The notes: generated from the letters alone by a model not told the origin. Positions 1 to 12,588 are shown, counted from the stretch's first letter. The stretch: DNA of 64,000 nt from JADLGL01 sp963732865 (GCA_963732865.1 CAVTBC010000004.1:682001-746000), one strand, 5' to 3'. Made by a program: numbers and translations.

Positions 1-2380
<2,380 letters not shown>

Positions 2381-2487
2381 CGGCTTCCGGCACTGACGCT
2401 GCCGGCGCGGCAGCGGACGCTTAAGGTGGCGGAGCGATAGCGTTTTTCAAGCCGCGATGCCAGTGCGAGGACGAGATCATCGCCCCA

Positions 2488-3648
2488 TCACTGTCGCTTG
2501 GGCCACGTCCATGCGGGTCGATCCGTATCCCCTGCCGAGGTCTCGCCGAACTCTTTGCTGAGAGTGATCTCCTCGCAGTCGAAGGAGCCTTTCAACTCAC
2601 GCAACAGGTCAGCGGAATGGGAGACAGTAATGACGCGCGAGCGGGATGCCGCATCTGCAATGAGCCGCGCCAGGGCTGGCAGCAGGCTCGGATGAAGGCT
2701 GGTCTCAGGTTCGTTCAGGACCAAGAGCGGCGGGGGACGTGGTGAGAGCAGCGCGGCGCAAAGCAAGAGATAGCGAAGCGTCCCATCGGAGAGTTCGGCG
2801 GCACTAAGCGGTCGCAACATACCGTGTTGCTTGACTTGCAGTTCCAGCATTCCCCCCGACGTGCCCACGGCTGCCAGTGTGGTTCCCGGAAATGCATCTT
2901 CAACAGCCGCCGCCAAGCTTTCGGCATCCCCAATCTCAACGATCGTCTGGAGAGCAGCGGCCAAATCCGCGCCGTCGGAGGCGAGGATCGTTGTTCGCGT
3001 CCCGACTTGTGGACGGCGTGCAGGCGCATCACGATCAGTTCGAAAATGGTCGTAGAAGCGCCACGCGCGCAGGTTCTCACGCAATGTGAGGATCTCAGGC
3101 GCGTTTTGTGGATCGTTGCAGTGCGTCATCATGCTGTCGAACGTCGCCAGCGATTGGTTCAGTCCCTTCCAGTGGCCTTCACCGTCCCGGACCTGCACGC
3201 TGGGCCCGCGTCGGTCGACGAAACTGTTGGACCGGCCGAGTTGATCTCCAGTCCAGATGCATTCGCGCTTGATCTCGGGGTCTTGACCAAAGAGCGAGGT
3301 AGGGCCAGCCGATTGGCCTAAGTCGATGGAGTAGCCGTAGTCCTCGCCAGAGAATCCAAGCTGAAGGCTAATCGGCCTCTGCCGTACCGTCCCTTCAACG
3401 GGATGTTCTCCTCGACGGACCGCTGCACCGATCTTCTCAGGCCCCGCCCAAAGAACCGATGGCAGCCCTCCCTCTGCGGCGAGAGATGGAATAATCCTGC
3501 CCTGAACGATGTCCGCGAGCAGCCTGACCGCCTTGTAGATGTTCGACTTTCCGCTGCCGTTCGGGCCGGTTATCAGCGTCAGGGCGCCGACGGGAATGAC
3601 CACGTCGCGAAGCGACCGATATCCCGAGACGGCGATCCTGGTGATCAT
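2488..3648 (-). CDS. AAA ATPase of the OLD/RecF-like predicted ATPase family
   Basis: 386-residue P-loop ATPase of the SMC/RecF/OLD-like type. Visible are Walker A GPNGSGKSN near residue 30, an ABC-signature-like LSDGTLRYL near residue 285, Walker B LLVLNEPETSLHP near residue 310 and a switch histidine in VITVSHSADLL near residue 340. Such stand-alone ATPases (COG4637-like) often sit in accessory regions; their substrate is unknown, and some relatives act in phage defence together with a nuclease. No TOPRIM nuclease domain is visible in this protein. Starts at ATG 3648 and ends about 100 bases downstream of ileS. The next gene upstream on the same strand encodes an unrecognised 260-residue protein. 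Function is not assigned beyond ATP hydrolysis. Confidence 0.85.
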   Translation of the reverse strand: MITRIAVSGYRSLRDVVIPVGALTLITGPNGSGKSNIYKAVRLLADIVQGRIIPSLAAEGGLPSVLWAGPEKIGAAVRRGEHPVEGTVRQRPISLQLGFSGEDYGYSIDLGQSAGPTSLFGQDPEIKRECIWTGDQLGRSNSFVDRRGPSVQVRDGEGHWKGLNQSLATFDSMMTHCNDPQNAPEILTLRENLRAWRFYDHFRTDRDAPARRPQVGTRTTILASDGADLAAALQTIVEIGDAESLAAAVEDAFPGTTLAAVGTSGGMLELQVKQHGMLRPLSAAELSDGTLRYLLLCAALLSPRPPPLLVLNEPETSLHPSLLPALARLIADAASRSRVITVSHSADLLRELKGSFDCEEITLSKEFGETSAGDTDRPAWTWPKRQ

Positions 3649-3762
3649 GGGCGGATAGCGGTGGCGTCGTTGGAGCGAAGACGAGGGTAGCTGATAGTGA
3701 ACCGCAGGACTACCGCGTCAGTCAGCTCCACATGAGGTTAATCTCCGCGAGCACTAGGAGCG

Positions 3763-4545
3763 CTAAGGCAGCGCCGCGGCCGCCCGCACGATCCGGTCGA
3801 CCTCTGCCTCATCGATATCGCTCTCGCGCCGGAACCGCAGCGTTGCGGGGCCGGGCAGGCTGAAATCCAGCCGCTCCGAGACGTGACGGAGGCGGGTTCC
3901 TGCATGAAACCCTAGCTCGACCGACCGTAGACCTACGGCTCTGATCCAACCGAGCCTCGTCCCGTTCATCTCGTAGCCGAGCCTCGGTTTGCGGAAATAC
4001 GGCGGCAGCCAGAGAATTTCCTGGATAAGGGGACTGGCCCCGCGAAGGGTGGAGCGCAGGACCTCGACCATCTCGCTTTGGGCAGCTCGCAGGTCGGACA
4101 GATACGAAGCGAGCTCGCTTGGCGCCGTGCCGTTGCGCGGTATTTCGATGCGACGGGCTTGGGCATAGGCAGCGAGGTACCTCAGGTGCGGGCGAATAGT
4201 TTCCGGCGGCGCCGATTGACTGAGGCCAAAACCAAAGTCCCCGGGCCTGCCCCATATGACGATCGCTGAGACCGGCAACCCCGCTCTGCGCAGCATTCGT
4301 CCGAGCCAAAAAATCACAACCACTCGGCCCAAGTTCGTCTGGTTAACCCTGAACAGGTTCAAGCCACGCAGACTGTATGTGCCGAGGAATGGTTGCGCCG
4401 GCGTCAAATCTTCTTTGATGTCGGGTATTTCCTCAAAAGCGATCTGGCGAATATCGGCGAAGAACCTGGTGGAACGCATCCCCAGGAACGGGAATTTCCG
4501 CTCAACCAGTTCATTACCACCGGGCGGACCTGAGGGACCTGGCAT
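3763..4545 (-). CDS. Hypothetical protein, 260 residues
   Basis: I do not recognise this family. The product is a soluble-looking 260-residue protein with no signal peptide and no clear membrane segment apart from a short hydrophobic stretch, VVVIFWLGRMLRRAGLPV, near residue 75. It ends in an acidic and arginine-rich tail. It lies on the same strand as the downstream ATPase, separated by about 115 bases, so the two could be cotranscribed. Start is taken at ATG 4545, preceded by a weak purine-rich AAGAGAA. Several competing open frames exist on the other strand, but none has recognisable motifs. Codon use looks less G+C-biased than the flanking housekeeping genes, suggesting an accessory origin. 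Confidence 0.5.
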   Translation of the reverse strand: MPGPSGPPGGNELVERKFPFLGMRSTRFFADIRQIAFEEIPDIKEDLTPAQPFLGTYSLRGLNLFRVNQTNLGRVVVIFWLGRMLRRAGLPVSAIVIWGRPGDFGFGLSQSAPPETIRPHLRYLAAYAQARRIEIPRNGTAPSELASYLSDLRAAQSEMVEVLRSTLRGASPLIQEILWLPPYFRKPRLGYEMNGTRLGWIRAVGLRSVELGFHAGTRLRHVSERLDFSLPGPATLRFRRESDIDEAEVDRIVRAAAALP

Positions 4546-4626
4546 CGGGCCGTTTCTCTTGGGATGCTGCGCGCGATCGCGAAGCGCGACCTTCGTCTCG
4601 GACTATCAGCCTGCCATCAGATGGAA

Positions 4627-5013
4627 CTACTGCGCTACCGTTGCCCAGATCAGGTAGACCTCCGCCAGCACCAGCAGCGTGCCGAAGATGAGCTTGTTGT
4701 AGCGGGCGAGCCAGGCCGGCAGGAAGATGTCGAAGCCGACAGGTCGGTCGTCGGTGTAGCGGGCGGCGACGCCGGTCAGCGGGCAGTGCATGCCGTTGAT
4801 CAAGAGCGTGATGACCTCGACGGCGACGAGGCCGGTCAGCCACCAGCCGATATCATATCGGCCGAGGGCGGTGACGATCGGGATGGCGACGATCGAGGAG
4901 GCGAACAGCGCCCAGAAGAAGGTGTGGATCAGCTTGATCCAGAGGAGCGTTCTGGCGTTGCTCGCGAGGTCGGCGGTGCTCATGCCCCATTCATAGCGGT
5001 CGTCCCTCGGCAC
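4627..5013 (-). CDS. Small inner-membrane protein, three predicted TM helices
   Basis: 128-residue protein with hydrophobic segments near residues 22-50, 55-75 and 98-125, so an integral membrane protein. A conserved-looking MHCPLTG sits at the end of the second helix. CPLT motifs of this kind occur in several families of small uncharacterised bacterial membrane proteins, but I cannot assign one with confidence. The GTG at 5013 is preceded by GAGGCGG at suitable spacing; an in-frame ATG at 4983 is an alternative that would remove ten polar residues. No obvious operon partner: the next gene on this strand ends well away. Confidence 0.7.
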   Translation of the reverse strand: MPRDDRYEWGMSTADLASNARTLLWIKLIHTFFWALFASSIVAIPIVTALGRYDIGWWLTGLVAVEVITLLINGMHCPLTGVAARYTDDRPVGFDIFLPAWLARYNKLIFGTLLVLAEVYLIWATVAQ

Positions 5014-5103
5014 AAGCCTTGATCCGCCTCAACGGGCGCGCCAAATTGCGGCCGGATTTGTGTCGGTTCATGGGGCAGCCAGATCGCGAGAGGACGCCTC
5101 GCT

Positions 5104-5229
5104 TTGCGTATCAAGCTTGCCGTCGCCACGATTGCCGTCATTTCCGTCGCGGTGCTGACAAAGCAGCCGGCGGATGCGGCTGTGCCCGCGTCACCGTTTG
5201 CGCCGGCCGTGACCGCTGGCACGGACTAG
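5104..5229 (+). CDS. Possible small secreted peptide (41 codons)
   Basis: TTG at 5104 opens a 41-codon frame ending in TAG 5227-5229. A GAGAGG sequence lies about ten bases upstream and could act as a ribosome binding site. The N-terminus has two basic residues followed by a hydrophobic run (LAVATIAVISVAVL), like a signal peptide, then an alanine/proline-rich tail. Its small size and lack of a recognised family make it tentative. It sits between the divergent 4627-5013 gene and chrA, in what is otherwise intergenic space. Confidence 0.3.
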   Translation: MRIKLAVATIAVISVAVLTKQPADAAVPASPFAPAVTAGTD

Positions 5230-5235
5230 GCGCTG

Positions 5236-6465
5236 CTACGGCGTGAGGCCGAGCACGGCGCCGATCGCGGCCGCCAAGGCGACGACAATCCAGGGCGGCA
5301 GGCGGAGGCCCGTCAGAGCGATGAGGCCGAAGAGGGCGAGAACGAGATCGGTCCAGCCATGGATCGCGCTGGTGATGACCGGATCGTAGAAGGCGGCGAG
5401 GAGAAGCCCGACGACGGCGGCGTTGACGCCGGAGAGGGCGCGGCGGACGAGCCGGACCTGCCGGAGGTGATCCCAGAAGGGCAGGATGCCGACGACGAGC
5501 AGGAAGGACGGCAGGAAGATCGCGACGAGCGCGATGACGCCGCCGACGATCCCGCCGGGTCCGTAATCCATCGCCGTGCCGAGATAGGCCGAAAAGCTGA
5601 AGAGCGGGCCGGGTACCGCCTGAACGAGCCCGTAGCCGGCGATGAAGGAGTTTTCCGACAGCCAGCCGGGGACGACCAACGCCTGATCGAGCAGCGGCAG
5701 GATGACATGGCCGCCGCCGAAGACAAGGGCGCCGGAGCGGTAGGTCGCGTAGACCATGTCGAGCGTCGGCGATGATGTCGCCGATGCGAGCAGCGGCAAG
5801 CCGGCAAGCAGCGCGACAAACGCCACAAGGGCGAGGATCGCGAGGCGGCGACGAACGCCCGCGTCGAAACGGGTGTCGTCGGCGGGACGAGCGCGGACAG
5901 GCAGCGCCAAGCCGATCACCGCGGCGGCGAGAATGACGAAGACCTGGGTCGTGCTGCCGGGCCAGACCAGGGTGGCGATCGCCGCCGCGACGGCGATGGC
6001 GAAGCGCAGCGCGCTCGACGCGTGGCTGATGGTCATGCCCCAAACCGCCTGCGCCACGACAGCCACGGCGACGACCTTGAGACCCTGCAACCAGCCGGGC
6101 GTCGCATCCGTGCCAAGGGCGAGGACGCCGTAGCCGGCGGCGATCATGATGAGCGCTGAGGGGAGGGTGAAGCCGAGCCAGGCGGCGAGGGCACCGCCGA
6201 TGCCGCCGCGCGTCAAGCCGATCCCCATGCCGACCTGGCTCGAGGCCGGGCCGGGCAGGAACTGGCAGAGGGCGACGAGGTCAGCATAGGCGTGCTGGGT
6301 GAGCCAGCGCCGGCGCGTGACGAACTCGTCGCGGAAATAGCCGATATGCGCGATCGGGCCACCGAAGCTGGTCAAGCCGAGGCGGAGGAAGGCCAGGAAG
6401 ATTGCTGTGGCGCCTACGGGCTCGGCACACGGTTCGTCACCGAGTTCTGTCTGCCTCTCGTCCAT
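5236..6465 (-). CDS. chrA: Chromate transporter ChrA, long bidomain form
   Basis: 409-residue CHR-superfamily inner-membrane protein that exports chromate. Two homologous CHR halves are visible. The first contains FGGPIAHIGYF near residue 34 and CQFLPGPASSQ near residue 67. The second contains FGGGHVILPLL near residue 240 and QAVPGPLFSF near residue 270. About ten to twelve hydrophobic segments are present. Length fits the two-domain ChrA proteins (about 400 residues). Starts at ATG 6465. The upstream GGDEF-EAL gene, if its C-terminal frameshift is corrected, ends at 6551, so the two genes do not overlap. No chrB regulator is visible nearby. Confidence 0.93.
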   Translation of the reverse strand: MDERQTELGDEPCAEPVGATAIFLAFLRLGLTSFGGPIAHIGYFRDEFVTRRRWLTQHAYADLVALCQFLPGPASSQVGMGIGLTRGGIGGALAAWLGFTLPSALIMIAAGYGVLALGTDATPGWLQGLKVVAVAVVAQAVWGMTISHASSALRFAIAVAAAIATLVWPGSTTQVFVILAAAVIGLALPVRARPADDTRFDAGVRRRLAILALVAFVALLAGLPLLASATSSPTLDMVYATYRSGALVFGGGHVILPLLDQALVVPGWLSENSFIAGYGLVQAVPGPLFSFSAYLGTAMDYGPGGIVGGVIALVAIFLPSFLLVVGILPFWDHLRQVRLVRRALSGVNAAVVGLLLAAFYDPVITSAIHGWTDLVLALFGLIALTGLRLPPWIVVALAAAIGAVLGLTP

Positions 6466-6550
6466 GCCGCAGGGATCTCCACCAACCGAGCAGCATCATG
6501 CCGCAAGTGAACGGCGGCGCGAAGACGAGGGGCCGAGGAGGTCTCCCGGG

Positions 6551-8285
6551 CTAGCCGGCGAGGGGCTGCGGGAATGGCAATTGCGGTTCGTCGGCCACCG
6601 GTTTTGCAGCAATGCCGGTGGCGATGAGCTGGGAGTATGAAATCGATCGGCTCCGGCCGGCCGATATAGAAACCCTGAACACCAGAGCAATGCGCGTCGA
6701 CAAGGAAGTTGAGTTGCTCGATTGTTTCCACGCCTTCGGCGATGGTCGGCAGTTTGAGGCTGAGGCCGAGGCTAATGACCGCCCGCACGATCTCCTTGGC
6801 ATGCTCGTCCTTGCCCAACCGGTCGACGAAGGACTGGTCGATCTTCAGCTTGTCGAAGGGGAAGGACTGCAAATAGGAAAGGGACGAATAGCCGGTGCCG
6901 AAATCATCCATCGCAATGCGGACGCCGAGCGCTTTGATCCGCCGAAGGATGCTGAGGGCGCGGGCGTGGTTTTCGATCAGCACGCCCTCGGTGATCTCGA
7001 TCTCCAGGCGGTTCGCCTTGAGCCCGGTCTCAAGCAGGATCTCGTGGACGAGGCCGGCAAGGTCGCCATGACGGAATTGGATTGGCGAGACGTTGACGGA
7101 GATTTCCAGCGGCCGCGCCCAGCTGGCCGCCTCACGGCAGGCCTCGCGGAGAATCCATTCGCCGATGTCGACGATCTGGCCGGTCTCTTCGGCCAGCGGA
7201 ATGAAGTCCGTCGGCTGAAGCGGGCCGAGCGTGGGATGCATCCAACGCACCAGCGCCTCGAAGCCAACAATCGTGCCGTCCATTTCGGCCTGTGGCTGGT
7301 AGTAAAGGTGCAGTTCGCCCCTGGGGAGTGCCAGGCGCAGGTCTTGCTGCAGCCGCCGGTGCTGATGGATGCGCTCGTCCATCGCCTGTTCGTAGAATCG
7401 AACGAGACCGCGGCCGTCGGCCTTGGCCCGGTAAAGAGCGGCGTCCGCATTGTTGAGCAGGCTCGCGGCGTCTGTTCCGTCGGTCGGAAAAATCGCGATG
7501 CCGACCGAAAGGCTGACCAGCAATTGCCGGCCGTTCACCTCCATCTCGCCGGCACCCTCAACCAGTAGCCGCTCTGCCAAGGATGCGGCCTTCATGGGCT
7601 GCACGCCGACGGTGCTTAGGAAAGTGAATTCGTCGCCACCAAGACGCGCAGGCGCCGCTTCCCCGGCTATAAGGCGAAAGCGTCGCGCGACTTCCTTCAA
7701 GAGGGCGTCGCCAACGCCGTGACCGAAGACATCATTGACGTCCTTGAAGCGATCGAGATCGACCGACAGGAGCGCGAATGAGTGATGCTTGGCGCGGCAC
7801 TCGGCGAGAGTCTCGTCCAACTTGGTCTGGAAAGCCGCGCGGTTGGGAAGGTTGGTCAGCGGGTCGTGGTGGGCAAGGTGAGCGACGTCGCGTTCCGCAC
7901 GGACGCGGGCGGTGATGTCCTCCAAGGTCGCCAGCATCAGATCGCCGTCGATCGGCGTGTCGTGCACCGAGATGATCTGGTCGCCGATCTCGAGCTCAGC
8001 GGTGAAGGCGCGGCCTGCGGCCATCGCTTCCCCGAGACGTCGGAAGTATTCCTTCGGATCCTCCTTCCAATCGTCAAAAACGTCGCCCTTCAGCATTTCT
8101 GCGAAGGTGGCGTTGGGGTCGATCGCCGATTGCTCGATGTGGAAGATCTGCTTGAATTTCCTGTTGAGCAGCACGGTCCGGCCATCGCGGTAGAAAAGTC
8201 CGACGCCGACAGGAAGATTCTCAATCGCGGTCTCAACAAGATGCAGGCGATCGCTATCCTGTTTCGGTGATGTGGCCTGGGCCAT
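6551..8285 (-). CDS. PAS-GGDEF-EAL cyclic-di-GMP signalling protein, frameshift near C-terminus
   Basis: About 580 residues. An N-terminal PAS-like domain (residues about 12-115) is followed by a diguanylate cyclase domain with an intact active site, ARLGGDEFTFL, and an EAL phosphodiesterase domain with GFEALVRW and DDFGTGYSSL. The RxxD product-inhibition site expected before GGDEF is absent. ATG 8285 is preferred to a TTG at 8297. The uncorrected frame runs on to 6414 into an arginine-rich tail overlapping chrA. An extra base near 6636 (gat-ttc-a-tac) would instead give the tail YSQLIATGIAAKP ending at TAG 6551, which suits an EAL protein better. No membrane segment, so cytosolic. The second GGDEF-EAL gene lies close by on the other strand. 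Confidence 0.88.
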
Positions 8286-8423
8286 CGGGGCTTTCAACGT
8301 AGGGGTGTTAATTCGCTCTATTCACGACCCTTGCGTTTAAAGAAGAGTGAACTAAAGAGTTGCAAATTGCGCCCATAACGCCAAAACGGCTCCGCCGCCC
8401 AATTCCGGGCCGATTGGTTGAGG

Positions 8424-8816
8424 TCAGGTCGCCGACGTGAGACCCTGCCGGCGCTCCTTGGTCGGATCGCCTTTGCTGCGGTTGAGGGCGATCGCCTTGG
8501 TGACCAGAGCCTCAATCGCCGACGGATCGAGGTCGTCCATCTTGCGCAGCTTCAGATGGGCCATCATGTCGCCGCCGCCCTGCAGTCCCTCGTTGATCTT
8601 CATCAGCTGTATGCCGCGCCAGAAACCGAGCGTGACGTGCTTCTTGCCGGCGCGGAAATAGCAGACAGGTCCTTCGCAACTGAAGACCGGCTGACCCCAT
8701 TTGATGGCTTCGGTCAGCTCCGGCGCGACCTTCCGCAGAAGTTGGCAAAGCGCCCGCGCCACTTCGCCAGGGACTCCTTCGGCAGCGGCGACATAGTCGT
8801 CAACTGTGCGGTCCAT
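8424..8816 (-). CDS. DUF1801 (YdhG-like) domain protein
   Basis: 130-residue protein of the DUF1801 superfamily. Typical features are TVDDYVAAAEG at the N-terminus, LTEAIKWGQPVFSCEGPVCYF in the middle and KKHVTLGFWRG after it. Members are small cytosolic proteins of unknown biochemical role, some linked to stress or to a nucleotide- or iron-related fold. ATG 8816 is chosen because it has a strong GGAGGG Shine-Dalgarno four bases upstream; a seven-codon upstream extension is possible but has none. It sits between two GGDEF-EAL genes, with no clear functional tie to them. Confidence 0.85.
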   Translation of the reverse strand: MDRTVDDYVAAAEGVPGEVARALCQLLRKVAPELTEAIKWGQPVFSCEGPVCYFRAGKKHVTLGFWRGIQLMKINEGLQGGGDMMAHLKLRKMDDLDPSAIEALVTKAIALNRSKGDPTKERRQGLTSAT

Positions 8817-8943
8817 TTCACCCTCCGGAGCGATCACGCCCGATGAATTAACATCGGCGGCGGTGGTTCGCGAGGGGCGTCATTCGGATATTTTTGGTTG
8901 TAATATTAAGGGTAATTCAACCGACCGCGGACGATGGTGTGCG

Positions 8944-10548
8944 ATGGACCGCAGTTCGCCAACGCCGCCAAACTCACGCCGACGCGCACGCATCGAAGCG
9001 TTAATCATCTTTGGCCTCGCCGTTGTCGTGCTCATCGTGTCGCTGGCCGTCGACGCCTTCGACAAGCTTGCCGATCTGGTGCTTGCCAATGAAAGCTGGC
9101 AGCTCGACGAGATCGTCATGGCGTTCCTGCTCGCCGGCCTGGCCGGCTTCATCTACGCAATTCGCCGCTTGCAGGATATGTCGCGGGAAATGCGGCTGCG
9201 CATCGCAGCTGAGAGCGAATCGGCCCGCCTTGCATACACCGATCCGGTTACGGGGCTGCCCAATCGCCGCGGCTTCGAGTTGCATCTTGAAGAGGCGCTT
9301 CGCGGCTTCGGCGGAAGAATCGGCCCTTTCTCGATCATGCTGATCGACCTCGACAACTTCAAATATGTCAATGACGTCCACGGCCACGATACCGGAGATA
9401 TCCTGCTCGGGACGATCGGCAGGCGCCTGCAGGAAGCGCTGCGCGAGGGCGACACGGCCGCCCGTCTCGGCGGCGACGAATTCATAATTGTTGCCAGGTC
9501 GGCGCCGGACAATACCGAAGCGGCGCGGATGGCGATGCGGGTTGCGCGCACACTGGCCCAGCCGATTGAGCTCGCCGGAACAAGCATCGAGACCGGCGCT
9601 TCAGTCGGCGTGGCCATGTATCCGAATGACGGCGCGGACGGCGTGACGCTCACGCGACATGCGGACATGGCGCTCTATCGCGCCAAGCAGGAGGGCCGGG
9701 GGGAGACGCGGTTCTTCGAGCCGGCAATGGATGCTGCGGTGAATGAACGGGTGCGCATCGAAAACGCGTTGCGGGCCGCGATCAGGGCCGACGGCGTCGA
9801 GGTCTATTACCAGCCATTGCACGATCTCGAGGGCAATCGGCTGATCGGCTTCGAGGCCCTCGCCCGTTGGCACGACCCGGAATTGGGCACAGTCGAACCG
9901 ACCTCCTTCATCCAGATCGCCGAAGACTCGTCGCTGATCAGCCAACTTTCCGATCTGCTGTTTTCGAAGGCCTGCACCCAGGCGGTCGCCTGGCCGTCCG
10001 ACCTGATGCTGTGCTTCAACATCTCCCCGGTGCAGTTGCGCGACCGCGGGCTGGCGACACGCATGATGGCTATTCTGATGAAGACCGGACTGCTGCCGAG
10101 CCGCGTCGAAGTTGAAATCACCGAAAGCGCCATCGTCCGCGATTTCGACGCCGCGCGCAGGACCCTGGACGAACTGCGCAACGGTGGCATCCAGGTGGCT
10201 CTGGACGATTTCGGCACCGGTTACGCAAGCCTGGCGCAGCTCAGTCAGTTCAAGTTCGACAGGATCAAGATCGACCGCAGCTTCGTGCACAACGTCTCCG
10301 TGGATCACGACAAGGCAACGCTCGTGCGGGCGATGATCAGCATAGGGCGCGGCCTCGGGCTGAAGACCACTGCAGAGGGGATCGAGACGACCGAGCAGCT
10401 GGAGTTCATGCGCCGGGAAGGGTGCGAGATCGGGCAGGGATTTTTGTTTGGAAAAGCCGTTGGCCCCGAGGAAACCCTGATCATGGCCCGTTCCGCCAAC
10501 ACCTCGCGCGACAGCGCCAGAGGATTGGCTGCGGTGTCGGCCCGATAG
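8944..10548 (+). CDS. Membrane GGDEF-EAL cyclic-di-GMP signalling protein
   Basis: 534 residues from ATG 8944; upstream in-frame codons lack motifs. Two N-terminal membrane helices (residues about 20-42 and 58-78) anchor it in the inner membrane with only a short loop outside. A GGDEF domain (about 95-255) follows with ARLGGDEFIIV, and here the inhibitory I-site is present as REGD exactly five residues before GGDEF. The EAL domain (about 270-520) carries GFEALARW, EITESAI and DDFGTGYASL. Both catalytic motifs look intact, so the protein could be bifunctional or conditionally biased. Its soluble counterpart (6551-8285) lacks the I-site. Confidence 0.93.
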   Translation: MDRSSPTPPNSRRRARIEALIIFGLAVVVLIVSLAVDAFDKLADLVLANESWQLDEIVMAFLLAGLAGFIYAIRRLQDMSREMRLRIAAESESARLAYTDPVTGLPNRRGFELHLEEALRGFGGRIGPFSIMLIDLDNFKYVNDVHGHDTGDILLGTIGRRLQEALREGDTAARLGGDEFIIVARSAPDNTEAARMAMRVARTLAQPIELAGTSIETGASVGVAMYPNDGADGVTLTRHADMALYRAKQEGRGETRFFEPAMDAAVNERVRIENALRAAIRADGVEVYYQPLHDLEGNRLIGFEALARWHDPELGTVEPTSFIQIAEDSSLISQLSDLLFSKACTQAVAWPSDLMLCFNISPVQLRDRGLATRMMAILMKTGLLPSRVEVEITESAIVRDFDAARRTLDELRNGGIQVALDDFGTGYASLAQLSQFKFDRIKIDRSFVHNVSVDHDKATLVRAMISIGRGLGLKTTAEGIETTEQLEFMRREGCEIGQGFLFGKAVGPEETLIMARSANTSRDSARGLAAVSAR

Positions 10549-10699
10549 GAAGGCTTATTGCAGGCCAGAATGACTAGCGATGACGGGCGTCTTGGCGAAT
10601 TAAGGGAAAGTTCAACGCCACCGCTTAGAAGCAGAAATACTGTCATAGGATTTCAGGAATAACGCGCGGCGGACATTGCCGCGAAGCAGGCGGCGCGCA

Positions 10700-12455
10700 A
10701 TGCAGCTCAACGCAGCACAACGACTTATCGAAGAATCGTTTGCCGTAGACGACGCGATCGGACGCGTTGTTACCGTCCACGGGTCCAGTGCTTCCGTCGG
10801 GCTCCGTCAAAATGAACGCCCGGCCGCAGGCGCCCGGCGCGTGACAGTTGGAGACTTCCTGGGCATCCGGAACGGCCGGGCGATGATTATCGCCGTTGTC
10901 ACGGATGCATCATTGGAGGTGCTGCCGGTGGCGCGGGAGCAGGGCCTTCACGCCACTGCGACAGTCGACATGGTCGGCGAGATCAAGGCCGATGCTGGCG
11001 AGACGCCGCGTTTCGATCGCGGTGTTACCACCTATCCGGCGATCGGCGATTGGGCGTCCATGCTTACCGAGGGCGAACTTCGCCTCGTCTTCGGCATGGA
11101 TGGCACCGGTGTCATCGATATCGGCCGCCTGCACCATGAAGTCGGGCTCAACGCCCATATTCGTGTCGACGACATGCTGCAGAAGCATTTCGCTGTCCTC
11201 GGAACCACTGGCGTCGGCAAGTCGAGCGGTGTTGCGGTCATCCTGCGCGCCGTGATGGAGCGACGTCCGGACCTACGCATCTTCCTGGTGGACCCGCACA
11301 ACGAATATGGCTCTTGTTTTGGAGAACGGGCGCAATCGCTGACACCGGCGAATCTTCGCTTGCCTTTCTGGCTATTCAATTTCGAGGAGATCGTTGACGT
11401 CATCTTCCGCGGCCGGCCGGGCGCGGAAGATGAGGTTGAGATCCTCGCGGACATCATCCCGCTCGCCAGGCGGATGTACGAACTCACGCCCGGGCGAACT
11501 CGACCGCAACGCGCCGCACCGCGCCGATGCAGACTACACCGTCGACACGCCAGTGCCTTATCGCCTCAACGACGTCTTCACGATCCTCGACGACCGGATG
11601 GGCAAGCTTGAAAACCGCTCGTCGCGGACGACCTACAACAAGTTGCTGACGCGCATTTCGAGCGTCATCAACGACCCGCGCTATGGCTTCATGTTCGAGG
11701 CGGCCAATGTCGGCGGCGACACCATGGCCATGGTGCTCAGTCAACTGTTCCGCCTGCCCACCGAGAACCGGCCGATGACGATCATGCAACTTGCCGGGTT
11801 CCCCACCGAGGTGGTCGATTCGGTGGTGTCGGTTCTGGGGCGGATGGCGTTCGATTTCGGGCTGTGGAGCGACGGCGCGCTTCCGATCCTTTTCGTTTGC
11901 GAAGAAGCGCATCGCTACGCCTCCGCCAACCGTGATGTTGGCTTCGGCCCGACCCGCCGGGCGATCTCGCGCATCGCCAAGGAAGGCCGCAAATACGGCG
12001 TGTTTCTTGGGCTGGTCAGCCAGCGCCCGGCCGAACTCGACCCGACCATCCTGTCGCAATGCTCGACGCTGTTCGTGATGCGCCTTGCCAACGACCGCGA
12101 CCAGGCGATCGTTCGCTCAGCCGTGTCGGACGCGGCAGGCAGTCTCCTCAGCTTCGTGCCGTCGCTCGGCACACGCGAGGTGTTTGCCTTTGGCGAGGGC
12201 GTCGCGATGCCGACGCGCCTGAAGTTCAAGGAATTGCCGAAGCAATATCTGCCGCACAGCGAGGCGGTCAGCGATGCCAGCGCCGATTTTGGCCGCAGTG
12301 TCGACCGCAGCTTCATTGACGTGGTCATCGACCGCTGGCGCGGAGCGACGCTCAACAATCGAACGCGGATGACCGACGATAACGCCGAGACAACGTATCA
12401 GCGCGCGTCAACCTCACGCCTCGATCCCGACCACTACCGGCTCCTCAAGAAGTGA
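10700..12455 (+). CDS. HerA-like ATPase (DUF87), one frameshift
   Basis: Hexameric DNA-translocase-type ATPase of the HerA/FtsK class, about 585 residues when joined. The N-terminal HAS-like barrel is followed by Walker A GTTGVGKSSG near residue 175 and Walker B-like RIFLVDPHNEYG near residue 205. The second half has ILFVCEEAHRYA and KYGVFLGLVSQRPAEL. The frame breaks near 11495, where an extra G in cccgGgcgaa separates RRMYEL from TPGELDRNAP; both flanking parts fit one protein. ATG 10700 is preferred to TTG 10676. HerA proteins often pair with the nuclease NurA, and some act in anti-phage systems with SIR2 partners. No such partner is visible here; tRNA-fMet follows. Confidence 0.88.
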
Positions 12456-12510
12456 GGAGACCAGCCGCCTAAACGGGGGTGAAGTGGGAATCGAAATGCG
12501 GTGAAGCCGT

Positions 12511-12588
<78 letters not shown>

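Noticed and set aside
6414..6550. C-terminal extension of the first GGDEF-EAL protein overlapping chrA
   Set aside because: The tail is Arg/Ala-rich and follows a probable one-base insertion; the shifted frame gives a more normal ending at 6551.
10700..12455. HerA-SIR2 or HerA-nuclease phage defence system
   Set aside because: The flanking genes are a GGDEF-EAL gene and tRNA-fMet; no SIR2, NurA or other nuclease is nearby.
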